From PVC group bacterium (GTDB lineage Bacteria > Verrucomicrobiota > Kiritimatiellia > CAIKKV01): a stretch of 64,000 bases of DNA. Within the stretch, counting starts at the first letter, position 1, and every line of letters begins with the position of its first letter. The position numbers and the translations under genes were made by a program. The stretch is taken from positions 1 to 64,000 of the forward strand of contig CAMDGM010000019.1 in assembly GCA_945898015.1 (NCBI GenBank), in the 5' to 3' direction. Below the pieces are notes generated by a model, which saw only the letters and a program-made list of their open reading frames with translations, was not told the origin of the DNA and did no database searches. Shown here one piece after another: positions 51,985-60,411 of this stretch.

Positions 51985-53861
51985 GCGCGATGACGTTTGA
52001 TCAAGATCGAGAGAATGGCGATATCGGCTGGAGTGATTCCCGGAATGCGGGACGCCTGACCGAGTGTTTCCGGGCGGATTTTTTTTAATTTTTCGCGAGA
52101 CTCGAACCGGACCGATATCATGGAATCAAAATCAATGTCAGTCGGAAGTCGTTGCCTATCAAGGACTTCCGTGGAAACTATCGACTGTTTTTCTCGTTGG
52201 ATGTACCCGTCGTATTTGATTCGGATTTCGACTTGAGCCGCTAATTCGGCGGGTAATGGCTCTGCTTTTGTCAAATCGACATACCGGACACCGGGACGCC
52301 TCAGGCGCTGCTCCATCGACCCTTCGGAGTCAAACGAGCGTTTTAATGAAGCGATTGTTTTTTCGACGATTTCCGCCGCAACCCGAGTTTCTTCAAGGAC
52401 ATCCAGGGATAATATTCCGATCTCAGACGCATGTGATAATAAGCGAAACCTAGCATTGTCCTGTCTCAAGCACAATCGATTTTCAGACCGCGAAGTAAAC
52501 ATACGATAGGGTTCGTCGGTCCCTTTAGTGACAATATCGTCGATCAGGACTCCGATATAGGCATCACCACGCCCTAATTTAAATGGCGGCAATCCCTGTA
52601 TCTTGCGGTAGGCATTAACACCGGCCACAAAACCTTGTGCTGCCGCCTCTTCATAGCCAGTAGTGCCATTAATCTGGCCAGCGAAATACAACCCCTCTAT
52701 CCGCTTGCTTTCCAGAGTGTGACGCAATTGCGTCGGGTCGGAATAGTCGTATTCGATGGCATAAGCGGGTTGAAGAAAGCGGGCATTCTCGAGGCCCGGG
52801 ATCGAGTGAATCATTTCCTCCTGGACGGAAACAGGAAGACTGTTTGATGTTCCATTTGGGTAGATCTCGTCTGAGTCTCGACCTTCAGGCTCGATAAAGA
52901 CATGGTGGGCGTCTTTTGTCGAGAATTTCACCACCTTATCTTCGATAGATGGACAATACCTGGCGCCAGCCCCCGTGATCATTCCGCCATAGAGGGCGCT
53001 TTCTTCAAGGTGGTCTCGTATAATGGAGTGGGTGGTTGACGTGGTGTGTGTCAAATAACAAGGTAGTTGCTGACTTCCAAGCGGCCATGGTCGAAGTACG
53101 CTGAGAGGATGTTCCACGTGGAACATGGAGGGAGGATGTTCCACGTGGAACAAGGACCATTCTTTGGCAGCGGTTTGTGAAAAGAAGGGAGGAGGAACTT
53201 CTCCGGGTTGACAGCTCATTTTCGAATAATCGATGGTATCCCGGTGAAGTCTAGGCGGGGTGCCTGTTTTTAATCGGCCCAGGGTAAAGCCAAGGGCGAT
53301 TAAAGACTCGCTAAGTTTCGCAGACGCTTTCTCGTTGATTCTTCCGCCCTCGACCTTATTTTTTCCGATGAAGATTTCGCCGTTTAGAAAAGTTCCAGTT
53401 GCGATGATTAGCGCCCGGCATGAGAGTGTCGTCCCGTTATCAAGGCAAATTCCTGAAATAGTCTCGTTTTTGACCTCAATTGATTCTGCCATGGCTTCAA
53501 TTACGCATAAATTAGCCGTTGATTCGATAATGGCGCGCATTCTCAGTGAAAATGCGAGCTTGTCGCATTGGGCTCTGTTCGCCTGGACGGCAGGTCCCTT
53601 TTTAGTATTGAGGACGCGAAACTGGATCCCGGTATAGTCGGTGTTGATTCCCATTTCTCCACCGAGAGCGTCCAACTCGAACACCAGGTGGGACTTGGCG
53701 ATGCCGCCTATAGAAGGGTTGCATGACATCCGGCCGATGGCGCGCTTGTCTAATGTCAGCAGGCCCGTCTTGGCGCCAAGTCGAGCCGAGGCTAATGCCG
53801 CTTCGCATCCGGCATGTCCGGCGCCAATGACAAGTACATCAAAACAATTTGACATAATCAT
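51981..53861 (-). CDS. mnmG: tRNA uridine 5-carboxymethylaminomethyl modification enzyme MnmG
   Basis: 626 residues. The FAD motif [17 protein letters not shown] is near 13-29, [16 protein letters not shown] near 43-58, and [14 protein letters not shown] and [15 protein letters not shown] are conserved. With MnmE it installs cmnm5 at U34 of tRNAs. Between residues about 230 and 262 there is an insert, relative to the usual compact loop, containing two copies of FHVEH (238-242, 247-251) encoded by parS palindromes. Start 53861 or 53855 (second Met-Ser, better CCGGA spacing). 37 bp after mnmE; the downstream aldolase overlaps its stop. Confidence 0.97.
   Translation of the reverse strand: MIMSNCFDVLVIGAGHAGCEAALASARLGAKTGLLTLDKRAIGRMSCNPSIGGIAKSHLVFELDALGGEMGINTDYTGIQFRVLNTKKGPAVQANRAQCDKLAFSLRMRAIIESTANLCVIEAMAESIEVKNETISGICLDNGTTLSCRALIIATGTFLNGEIFIGKNKVEGGRINEKASAKLSESLIALGFTLGRLKTGTPPRLHRDTIDYSKMSCQPGEVPPPFFSQTAAKEWSLFHVEHPPSMFHVEHPLSVLRPWPLGSQQLPCYLTHTTSTTHSIIRDHLEESALYGGMITGAGARYCPSIEDKVVKFSTKDAHHVFIEPEGRDSDEIYPNGTSNSLPVSVQEEMIHSIPGLENARFLQPAYAIEYDYSDPTQLRHTLESKRIEGLYFAGQINGTTGYEEAAAQGFVAGVNAYRKIQGLPPFKLGRGDAYIGVLIDDIVTKGTDEPYRMFTSRSENRLCLRQDNARFRLLSHASEIGILSLDVLEETRVAAEIVEKTIASLKRSFDSEGSMEQRLRRPGVRYVDLTKAEPLPAELAAQVEIRIKYDGYIQREKQSIVSTEVLDRQRLPTDIDFDSMISVRFESREKLKKIRPETLGQASRIPGITPADIAILSILIKRHRA
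53110..53125. other. parS: parS centromere site 1 (inside mnmG)
   Basis: TGTTCCACGTGGAACA, a perfect 16-bp palindrome matching the ParB-binding parS consensus (TGTTNCACGTGNAACA form). In bacteria with ParABS, ParB loads here to segregate the origin region. Confidence 0.9.
53137..53152. other. parS: parS centromere site 2 (inside mnmG)
   Basis: A second, identical 16-bp palindrome exactly 27 bp from the first. Two clustered sites would favour ParB nucleation. Confidence 0.9.
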
Positions 53862-53898
53862 TCCGGGTCATTCTTGTAGCGTGTGTTGTTCAGCGGGA

Positions 53899-55263
53899 TT
53901 ATTTTCCAATACAGAAACGCGAAAATATTTGATTTAGCATATCATCATAATAAACTCTTCCGATGATTTTGCCCACAAATTCCGCAGCATCTCGCAGGTG
54001 GCTGGCTGCGGGAACGAGGCCTTCCGGCCGAATAGGCCGCAGCAACTGTTGTGCCGCCAGCAAGGCGTGTCTGGATGAATCAAGCAGGAGTCGATGTCTT
54101 TCTGACAACGTGGCGTGGGGCGCGGCGTTGGGGTTCACGTCCAGTTTAGCGGCCAGTTTTTCAAGCAAGTGGTCCAGACCGACGGAAGATATTAATGAAA
54201 TAGGAATGCTGTCATAAGTCATCATATCAGAAGAAGATACAACTGATGCAAGGTCTGTTTTGTTGAGCAGGACAAGGGTTGGCTTTTCAGAAGTTTCTGC
54301 GAGACTATCTAGATCGCTTTTGGAGAGTGGTTGTGTGGCGTCGATCACATGCAGGCGTAGATCGGCTTTTTTTATGTATGCTTTTGCACGCGCCATGCCT
54401 TCCTGCTCCACGAGGCATCCGCTTTCACGAAGGCCGGCCGTATCCACCAGGCGGATCGGGATGCCATTCAAAACAAACGTTTCTTCGATGGCGTCACGCG
54501 TGGTGCCGGGGGTGGGGGACACAATCGCTCGATCACGACCCAGCAAGCGATTGAGTAAGGTCGATTTGCCGGCATTCGGCTGGCCGGAAATAACGACCAG
54601 GACGCCTTCTCGTAACCGGTGGCCTTCTTCCCAGTTTTCGAGGAGTTTGTCAATCATAACGACTGATTCATCAACCTGTTGTGATGAATCTTCAGCCAGG
54701 AAGTCCGGGAAATCTTCTTCAGGGAAGTCCAAGGTGGCCTCCAGGGCCGAACAGGCGGAAATGACTTTGTCATAAACCAGACGTAGGGAGTCGCTCAGGT
54801 GTCCGGTCAGTTGTTCCACGGCAGACGCGGCTGCGCGTGACGATTGCGAGGCAATCAAATCCATAACCGCCTCAGCCTGAACAAGATCCAGTCGGCCGTT
54901 TAAAAAAGCGCGTCGCGTAAACTCGCCCGGGTCGGCCGGGCGCGCGCCGGCGTCCAGGACTAACCGGAGTATTCGACGGGCGCTTTCACGGCCTCCATGG
55001 CATTGAATTTCCACGACATCTTCCCGGGTATAACTATGTGGCGCCCGGAAAATCAGGAGAAGGCCTTCATCAATGATGTCATCGGCAAGGCCGACCCGGC
55101 CGTACACAAAGGTTCCTCCCGGTCGTTGTGAGGGACGCGCCCCGGCACAATGGAAAAACCGGTCGGCCAGAACCAGGCTGCCGGTGCCGGACAGGCGCAC
55201 GATGGAAATGGCGCCCAGGCCCGAGGCGGTGGCAATGGCGGCAATGGTGTCATCCGTGATCAT
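53899..55263 (-). CDS. mnmE: tRNA modification GTPase MnmE
   Basis: 454 residues. An N-terminal folate-binding domain (TIAAIATASGLGAISIVRLSG), helical domain and inserted GTPase domain (G1 GQPNAGKSTLLN, G3 DTAGLRE, G4 NKTD) end with the C-terminal FCIGK signature whose Cys is required for activity. It partners MnmG in U34 modification. The ATG at 55263 is used; a TTG at 55272 would add three residues. No strong ribosome site is visible. It is upstream of mnmG on the same strand. Confidence 0.97.
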   Translation of the reverse strand: MITDDTIAAIATASGLGAISIVRLSGTGSLVLADRFFHCAGARPSQRPGGTFVYGRVGLADDIIDEGLLLIFRAPHSYTREDVVEIQCHGGRESARRILRLVLDAGARPADPGEFTRRAFLNGRLDLVQAEAVMDLIASQSSRAAASAVEQLTGHLSDSLRLVYDKVISACSALEATLDFPEEDFPDFLAEDSSQQVDESVVMIDKLLENWEEGHRLREGVLVVISGQPNAGKSTLLNRLLGRDRAIVSPTPGTTRDAIEETFVLNGIPIRLVDTAGLRESGCLVEQEGMARAKAYIKKADLRLHVIDATQPLSKSDLDSLAETSEKPTLVLLNKTDLASVVSSSDMMTYDSIPISLISSVGLDHLLEKLAAKLDVNPNAAPHATLSERHRLLLDSSRHALLAAQQLLRPIRPEGLVPAASHLRDAAEFVGKIIGRVYYDDMLNQIFSRFCIGK

Positions 55264-55335
55264 GGTGTACAAACTATAACCGGTTCGTTACTCTTTATCC
55301 ATCAGCTTTATCCCGGGGATGTTTGGGAGTACGAC

Positions 55336-56478
55336 ATGGGCATGACGCGCCGTGACAGATTGATGGCCACGCTGCGAGGTGAGCCGGTGGACCGGCCGGC
55401 GGTCAGTTTTTATGAAATCGGCGGCTTCGTCACGGACCGCCACGATCCGTCGCCGTTCAATATTTATAATGCCCCCGATTGGGGGCCGCTATTGGATTTG
55501 GCCGAGGAGAAAACCGATCTGATCCGGATGGCCGTGCCGGCGCGAACGCCGGTTCATCCCGAGGTGATCAATCGGATCGCCAAGGAGACCGTGAGCGAAA
55601 AAAACGGCTCCCGGTGCATTCATACAACGTACACGATCGGCGGCCGCACGCTGACCTATCGGGCCCGCCGGGATCCGGATGTTCAAACGTCCTGGACGCT
55701 GGAGCATCTGGTGAAAGACATGGACGACCTGAAGGCGTTCCTCGACATGCCGGATGCCTTTTTCGAACGTCACCAGGATCTGGCGCCCTTGCATGCCGCC
55801 GAGGCGGAGGTGGGGGACCGCGGCATTGTCATGATGGATACGCCGGATCCCATTTGCCAAGCGGCCTCTTTGTTTTCGATGGAAGATTACACGGTGATGG
55901 CCTTGACGGAAAATGAGTTGTTTCACCGGGTGCTTGAAAAAGTGGCGGCGCCCTTGTGGCGCGAGACCGAAGAGATTGCGGCCCGGTTTCCGGGCCGGCT
56001 GTGGCGGATTTACGGGCCTGAATACGCCTCCGAGCCTTATCTTCCGCCGTCCCTGTTCAAGGAATATGTGTGCCGCTATACGGAGCCGATGGTGCGGTCT
56101 ATCCGGAAATACGGCGGCTACGCGCGCATTCATTGTCATGGCCGGCTGAAAAACATTTTATCGGCCATCGCGGGCATGGGCGCCGACGGCCTGGATCCGA
56201 TCGAGCCGCCGCCGCAGGGCGATATGGATCTGATCGACGTGCGCCGGCAGGTCGGCCGGCAGATGGTCCTGTTCGGAAACCTGGAGGCGTCGGACATAGA
56301 AAATCTGGCGCCGCCGGAGTTCGAGGGCCGTGTGCGGCGTGCGCTTGAACAGGGGACGGCGGGGGAGGGGCGCGGTTTTGTGCTTATGCCGTCGGCCTCG
56401 CCGTACGGCCGCGCGATCACGCCGCAGACGCTGGAAAATTACCGGACCATGGTCCGCCTGGTGGAAACCTGGGGCTGA
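55336..56478 (+). CDS. URO-D-family protein (MtaA-like), glycan region copy
   Basis: 380 residues. The N-terminal MTRRDRLMATLRGEPVDRPAVSFYE matches the superfamily start (R-x-R...GEPVDRP), and GYARIHCHGRLKNIL carries the HxHG/HxCG-type metal motif seen in methyltransferase-like members. C-terminal FVLMPSASPYGRAITPQTLENYRTMV is also typical. GGGAG lies 6 bases upstream of the ATG at 55336. It converges with the amidohydrolase 1 bp away. It is distinct from the copy at the left end of the window. Role unknown; methyl transfer from a methylated sugar or cofactor is one possibility. Confidence 0.8.
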   Translation: MGMTRRDRLMATLRGEPVDRPAVSFYEIGGFVTDRHDPSPFNIYNAPDWGPLLDLAEEKTDLIRMAVPARTPVHPEVINRIAKETVSEKNGSRCIHTTYTIGGRTLTYRARRDPDVQTSWTLEHLVKDMDDLKAFLDMPDAFFERHQDLAPLHAAEAEVGDRGIVMMDTPDPICQAASLFSMEDYTVMALTENELFHRVLEKVAAPLWRETEEIAARFPGRLWRIYGPEYASEPYLPPSLFKEYVCRYTEPMVRSIRKYGGYARIHCHGRLKNILSAIAGMGADGLDPIEPPPQGDMDLIDVRRQVGRQMVLFGNLEASDIENLAPPEFEGRVRRALEQGTAGEGRGFVLMPSASPYGRAITPQTLENYRTMVRLVETWG

Positions 56479-56479
56479 T

Positions 56480-57274
56480 CTATACGGCGATTCCGCGCTT
56501 CCGGAGAAGCCGCGCGGCGTTGTGGTGCAGGACGTCGTCCGTTTTTTCGAGGTACCCCTTGTCCGCCAGGATATCCTTCAGCACGGTGAGCCGGGCCTCA
56601 TAATGTTCCGCCGAGCCGGGCTGGCCGAAGGCGGTGTCCGTGCCGAAGAGGACGTTTTTCCAGTTGAGAAGGCACAGCCACTCGTCCTCGTGTTTCAGCG
56701 ACCAGGTGCCCTGGCCGGGACAGGTGTCGATGAAGATGTTTTCGTGGTAGTGCGTCAGCTCCGTGGCCCGGGGAAAAAACACCCGGCCGCCGGCATGCGC
56801 CAGGATGAAATCGGTGTCGGGGAAAAGGCGCGCCAGGGGCTCGATGTGGTAGGGGTCCGTGAAGCGCGTCGATTGCGGCAGGTCGGGACGCTTGACGCCC
56901 TTGCTGCACCAGCCGCAATGGGTGAGCACCATCCAGCCGCGGCGGTTCACCTCTTCGAAGATGGGGCGGAACCGCTCCTCGTCGGGATAATACCCCGTCG
57001 TGGGCATCAGCTTGATGCCGATGAATCCCTTGTTCCCATAATCGGATATCAGGCGGAGCGAGCCCTCCACGTCCGGCGGGTGGATGCCGATCAGGCCGGA
57101 CAGGCGGTCGGGATGTTCGGCCACGAGCCGGGCGACGCCCGGGGTCAGCTCACAGCCCCAGTGGTCGAGGGGGAGCGCGGCGACCAGGGCCCGGTCCATG
57201 CCGCAGACCGCCAGTTCACGCGCGACGCCGTCGCGCGTCCAGCCCGGCACGGCGTGGGTGTGCAGGTCGATCAT
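56480..57274 (-). CDS. Amidohydrolase-2 family metal-dependent hydrolase
   Basis: 264 residues with a TIM-barrel metal site: MIDLHTHAVPG (HxH), MVLTHCGWCSKG, FILAHAGGRVFFP and VLFGTDTAFGQPGS with the late Asp. It belongs to COG2159-like hydrolases, some of which are decarboxylases or lactonases. Its start overlaps the GH42 stop by 4 bases (57271-57274), so it is probably translated with the beta-galactosidase. No signal peptide. It could act on a sugar-derived lactone, which would fit the neighbourhood, but no substrate is proven. Confidence 0.8.
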   Translation of the reverse strand: MIDLHTHAVPGWTRDGVARELAVCGMDRALVAALPLDHWGCELTPGVARLVAEHPDRLSGLIGIHPPDVEGSLRLISDYGNKGFIGIKLMPTTGYYPDEERFRPIFEEVNRRGWMVLTHCGWCSKGVKRPDLPQSTRFTDPYHIEPLARLFPDTDFILAHAGGRVFFPRATELTHYHENIFIDTCPGQGTWSLKHEDEWLCLLNWKNVLFGTDTAFGQPGSAEHYEARLTVLKDILADKGYLEKTDDVLHHNAARLLRKRGIAV

Positions 57275-59262
57275 GACCGGAGCTCCTTCAGGACGGCGAC
57301 GCCGTAGGGCGGAATGGCGAGGGAGTGGCGATGGGTCCGGCCGGTCAGGAGGTTTATGGCCGGCCGTTCCAGTTTCAGGGTGGCCGGTTTGTTGTGCGTC
57401 TCCACGGCGACCCGGCCCCGTCCGCCCCGGCCTTCGCGGGGAACCACGAGCAGGTTGGGGCTGGCCTCGGCGGCGGGCAGGACCGCGGCGGCGGCGGCCG
57501 CCTCGCGGAGGAGGGCCTGGTAGTCATCCGGCAGGAGTTGCGTTCCGAGCAGGAGGATCCGGCCCTTGCCGACCTTCCGTTCGACCACGGCGGCCAGCCC
57601 CTTCATCGGGCCCTCCGTGTAGGACGCCAGCGCGCGGCCTCCGCGCAGGTCGTAGCTGTCGAACCAGATCGAGCCCTGGGAGATGCGGCCGTTCTTCCAC
57701 TGCAAGCCGAAGGCGCGGGGGTCGCCGGGAATCTCGTAGCGCACGTGAACGCCGGCCCAGCTTTCGAGTGATCCGTAGGGGCCGGCGTGGAACTTGGCGG
57801 CGTCAAGGTTGCGGATGTCGGTGAAGGGCCCGGCGATCCAGGTTCCGCCCGCTCGAATCCAGGCCAGGAGCCGGTTCCGCAGGCCGGATTCGTCCAGGGC
57901 GGGAAGGAATGGCGACACGAGGAGGCGGTAGGGGGCGAGGTCGGCGGCGGGGTCGATGAGGTCGGGCCGGAACTGCGCCTCGGTCATGGGGCGGTAAATC
58001 GCGTTCAGCAGCGAGTCGCTGTATTTGAAGCCATTGACGATAGGGTGGAAGTTGAACAGGTTCCAGGCAAAGGTGGAATAGTGCACGGCCAGCCCGGACG
58101 GGGTGGGGCGCGTGGTGGTGAGGAAGGGCCCGGCCTTGCGGAGGCCGGCTGCGATGTCCTGGACCTCCCCGAAGATGTGGAGCGGCCGGCCGGCGCTGGA
58201 GACCACGGAGCCGTGCATCAGTTCCTGGCCGGCCCGGTGCGCGCGCCAGAGCCAGTACAGGTTGGCCTCGCCGCCGAGTGCGAAGGGGAGCCAGGAATTG
58301 GCCCGGCAGAAGCCGGGCTCGCGGAAGCCGTTGGCGGCCACGCTGCCGTTCCAGCAGGTGGCGGTTTCCGTGTTCCAGAACGGCGCGGACTTGAGGGGCC
58401 GGCACAGATCCATCCAGAACGGCGCCTGCCACAGGCTTTCCATGGTGTTGTAGTGGTTGTATTGAACCACGTCGAGCGTCCGATGAATGTCGTGAAAGCT
58501 CAGGCCCAGGAGCGGCATCATGTCGGTGCCCACCGGCGCCTTGGAGAAGCGGTGGAGAATGTCGGCCTGATGGCGGGTGAAGGCGACGTAGGAGTCCGAC
58601 TGGAATTGCATCCAGGCGGTGAGCAGCGAGGGGTGATGCCACGTGCTTGTGCGGGGGACGGGCAGCTCGGAGAAGGAGGTGTAGTCCTGGCTCCAGAGCC
58701 CGTTGCACCAGGCCGCGTTGAGCGCGTCGAGCGTGCCATACCGCGTCCTCATGGCGTCCTGGAACAGCCGGTGGCAGACGGCGCAGCAGCAGCCGCGGGA
58801 GCTTTTGGGATACATTTCGTTGTCGATCTGCCAGCCGATGATCGCGGGATGGCGGCCGAATTCCCGGGCCATCTGCGTGACGATTCGGGCGCAATGGTCG
58901 CGGTAGACGGGGCTGTTGGAGCAGACGTGGCGTCGCGCGCCATGCTGATCCGGCACGCCGGCTTCGTTGACGAAGAGGGACTCGGGATAGCGGCTGGTCA
59001 GCCAGGCGGGCGGGGTGGCGGTGGGGGTGCAGAGGATGACGGCGAAGCCCGCCCGGTCCAGTTTGTCGATGACCGTGTGGAGCCAGGCAAAGTCATAGCG
59101 GCCCTCCTGCGGTTCCATGCGGCTCCAGGCGAATTCGGCGATGCGCATGACGTTCATGCCGGCTTTTTTCATGAGCGCGATGTCGGCGTCTACTTGTTCC
59201 AGCGGCCAGACTTCAGGGTAATAGGCAGCGCCAAAGTAGGGGGGGGACGGGCGGGTTTTCAT
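57271..59262 (-). CDS. GH42 beta-galactosidase
   Basis: 663 residues with the standard GH42 layout. The acid/base Glu149 is in GWQIDNEMY and the nucleophile Glu299 in FWNTETATCWNG. Cys114 and the CCCAVC cluster (158-163) match the family zinc site. The trimerisation domain follows (RLLVSPFLPALDESGLRNRLLAWIRAGGTWI) and a C-terminal beta domain. Hydrolyses terminal beta-galactosides. No signal peptide, so cytoplasmic. AAGGAG is 6 bases before the ATG. The 200 bp upstream (59263-59463) contain a small inverted repeat, CTTGCC/GGCAAG, at 59322-59337. Confidence 0.92.
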   Translation of the reverse strand: MKTRPSPPYFGAAYYPEVWPLEQVDADIALMKKAGMNVMRIAEFAWSRMEPQEGRYDFAWLHTVIDKLDRAGFAVILCTPTATPPAWLTSRYPESLFVNEAGVPDQHGARRHVCSNSPVYRDHCARIVTQMAREFGRHPAIIGWQIDNEMYPKSSRGCCCAVCHRLFQDAMRTRYGTLDALNAAWCNGLWSQDYTSFSELPVPRTSTWHHPSLLTAWMQFQSDSYVAFTRHQADILHRFSKAPVGTDMMPLLGLSFHDIHRTLDVVQYNHYNTMESLWQAPFWMDLCRPLKSAPFWNTETATCWNGSVAANGFREPGFCRANSWLPFALGGEANLYWLWRAHRAGQELMHGSVVSSAGRPLHIFGEVQDIAAGLRKAGPFLTTTRPTPSGLAVHYSTFAWNLFNFHPIVNGFKYSDSLLNAIYRPMTEAQFRPDLIDPAADLAPYRLLVSPFLPALDESGLRNRLLAWIRAGGTWIAGPFTDIRNLDAAKFHAGPYGSLESWAGVHVRYEIPGDPRAFGLQWKNGRISQGSIWFDSYDLRGGRALASYTEGPMKGLAAVVERKVGKGRILLLGTQLLPDDYQALLREAAAAAAVLPAAEASPNLLVVPREGRGGRGRVAVETHNKPATLKLERPAINLLTGRTHRHSLAIPPYGVAVLKELRS

Positions 59263-59463
59263 GACAGACTCCTTGCGCAGGGGGATGGTGTGAAACTCAT
59301 GACGTTACAATAGACCAAGGACTTGCCGGATGGCAAGCTTGTCGGAAAAAAACAGGGGGTTCCGGATCGTTTGGAGGCCGGTTTTAGTCGGGATGGAATC
59401 CAGGATTGCGGCCTTCCGAGGGGTGTGATATTTTAACACCGTTTGATCAGAAGGAGTCCGGAC

Positions 59464-60387
59464 ATGAACAAATGGTTAGGGGCCGTCTTCGCTTGGGTTT
59501 TCCCCGTCATGTTGACGATGGCCGCCGGATTGGACGGAGCCCCTGTAAGGCCTCAAAGCTTTCCCAAGGTGGCGCTGCTTCCGGGGTCGATCCCTTATTA
59601 TGCGTCTGTCATGCTGGATGTGCAGACGAATCAGATCGGGTACATTCTGTTTGACGGCAACGTCGCCAATGGCTATGAGCGGCTGTATTTCTGGGTGCCG
59701 GACGATATGAACTTCCGCACGCCGAAGATCTACAAGCTGAATGAGGAGACCAAACGCTTTGGCCCGATTAAGTTCAGGCCCCGGCACGATCAGGATGACA
59801 TTGATATTGTCTGGTCGTTTGGCTGGAGTCGGGCGGGGGGCGCTTATGAGCACTTCGATTATCAGACCGGGCAGACCCGGAAGGGGACGACTACCGTTTA
59901 TCCGCAGTTCTGGTTCTACTGTGATTACGCCTGCAAGCCCCGCAGCGCCGGCGCGCGCAACGACGCGCAAGTGGACCTCACCATTCCGGGTCCGATTGGC
60001 GCCCACGTCTGGACGAATATGCCGGCGGCTCTTCAGCCGTGGCATACCCTCAACTATTACATGACCGTTAAGCTGGTCCGGGAGAAGGACGCCACGCAGG
60101 CCCGTTTTGCCGGCCAGCTCTATTATGGCTCCGGCCATCGCTGCGTCGTTCGCACGATGCCCCGCGAAACCGTGTGCACCCTGACCGTGGCGCCGTACCT
60201 GGGCCAGATGAGTTATTCCAACGACCTCACGTGGACGCAGGCGTTGATCGAGGGAGTGAACCTCAAGCTGGATTACGGGTGGTACGACATGAACTGGAAC
60301 ATTGTCTGTCACGGGTTGCGGGTTTATCCGCGCCTGGATGCGGCTGTTCGAGCCAATCCCTTCCCGGTGTCCCGCTTTGATGATTAA
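59464..60387 (+). CDS. Secreted hypothetical protein
   Basis: 307 residues with a signal peptide (WLGAVFAWVFPVMLTMAAGLDGAP) and a beta-rich mature part of aromatic-rich stretches (FRTPKIYKLNEETKRFGPIKF, WSFGWSRAGGAYEHFDYQTG, YPQFWFYCDYACKP). No family was recognised; a carbohydrate-binding or lectin-like fold is possible. AAGGAG lies 7 bases ahead of the ATG. It directly precedes an isomerase-like gene (24 bp), suggesting a shared transcript with glycan functions. Confidence 0.65.
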   Translation: MNKWLGAVFAWVFPVMLTMAAGLDGAPVRPQSFPKVALLPGSIPYYASVMLDVQTNQIGYILFDGNVANGYERLYFWVPDDMNFRTPKIYKLNEETKRFGPIKFRPRHDQDDIDIVWSFGWSRAGGAYEHFDYQTGQTRKGTTTVYPQFWFYCDYACKPRSAGARNDAQVDLTIPGPIGAHVWTNMPAALQPWHTLNYYMTVKLVREKDATQARFAGQLYYGSGHRCVVRTMPRETVCTLTVAPYLGQMSYSNDLTWTQALIEGVNLKLDYGWYDMNWNIVCHGLRVYPRLDAAVRANPFPVSRFDD

Positions 60388-60411
60388 TGGGCCTTCTTAA
60401 AGGAGAGCGCA

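Larger units (their letters stand above)
53103..53156. repeat. Tandem 27-bp direct repeat containing the two parS sites
   Basis: Two adjacent 27-bp units (53103-53129 and 53130-53156), identical at 25 positions, each holding one parS palindrome. The 27-bp period keeps the reading frame and encodes the nonapeptides LFHVEHPPS and MFHVEHPLS on the minus strand. Confidence 0.9.

Noticed and set aside
53041-53220. Possible frameshift or mobile insertion in mnmG
   Set aside because: The reading frame is continuous and conserved motifs flank the loop; the extra sequence is explained by in-frame parS repeats.
59322-59337. CTTGCC-GGAT-GGCAAG hairpin as a terminator
   Set aside because: Short stem and no following T run on the appropriate strand; could at most be an operator.
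59406-59434. TTGCGG-17-TATTTT as promoter of the secreted protein at 59464
   Set aside because: Only three of six -35 positions match; kept out of the feature list for lack of support.
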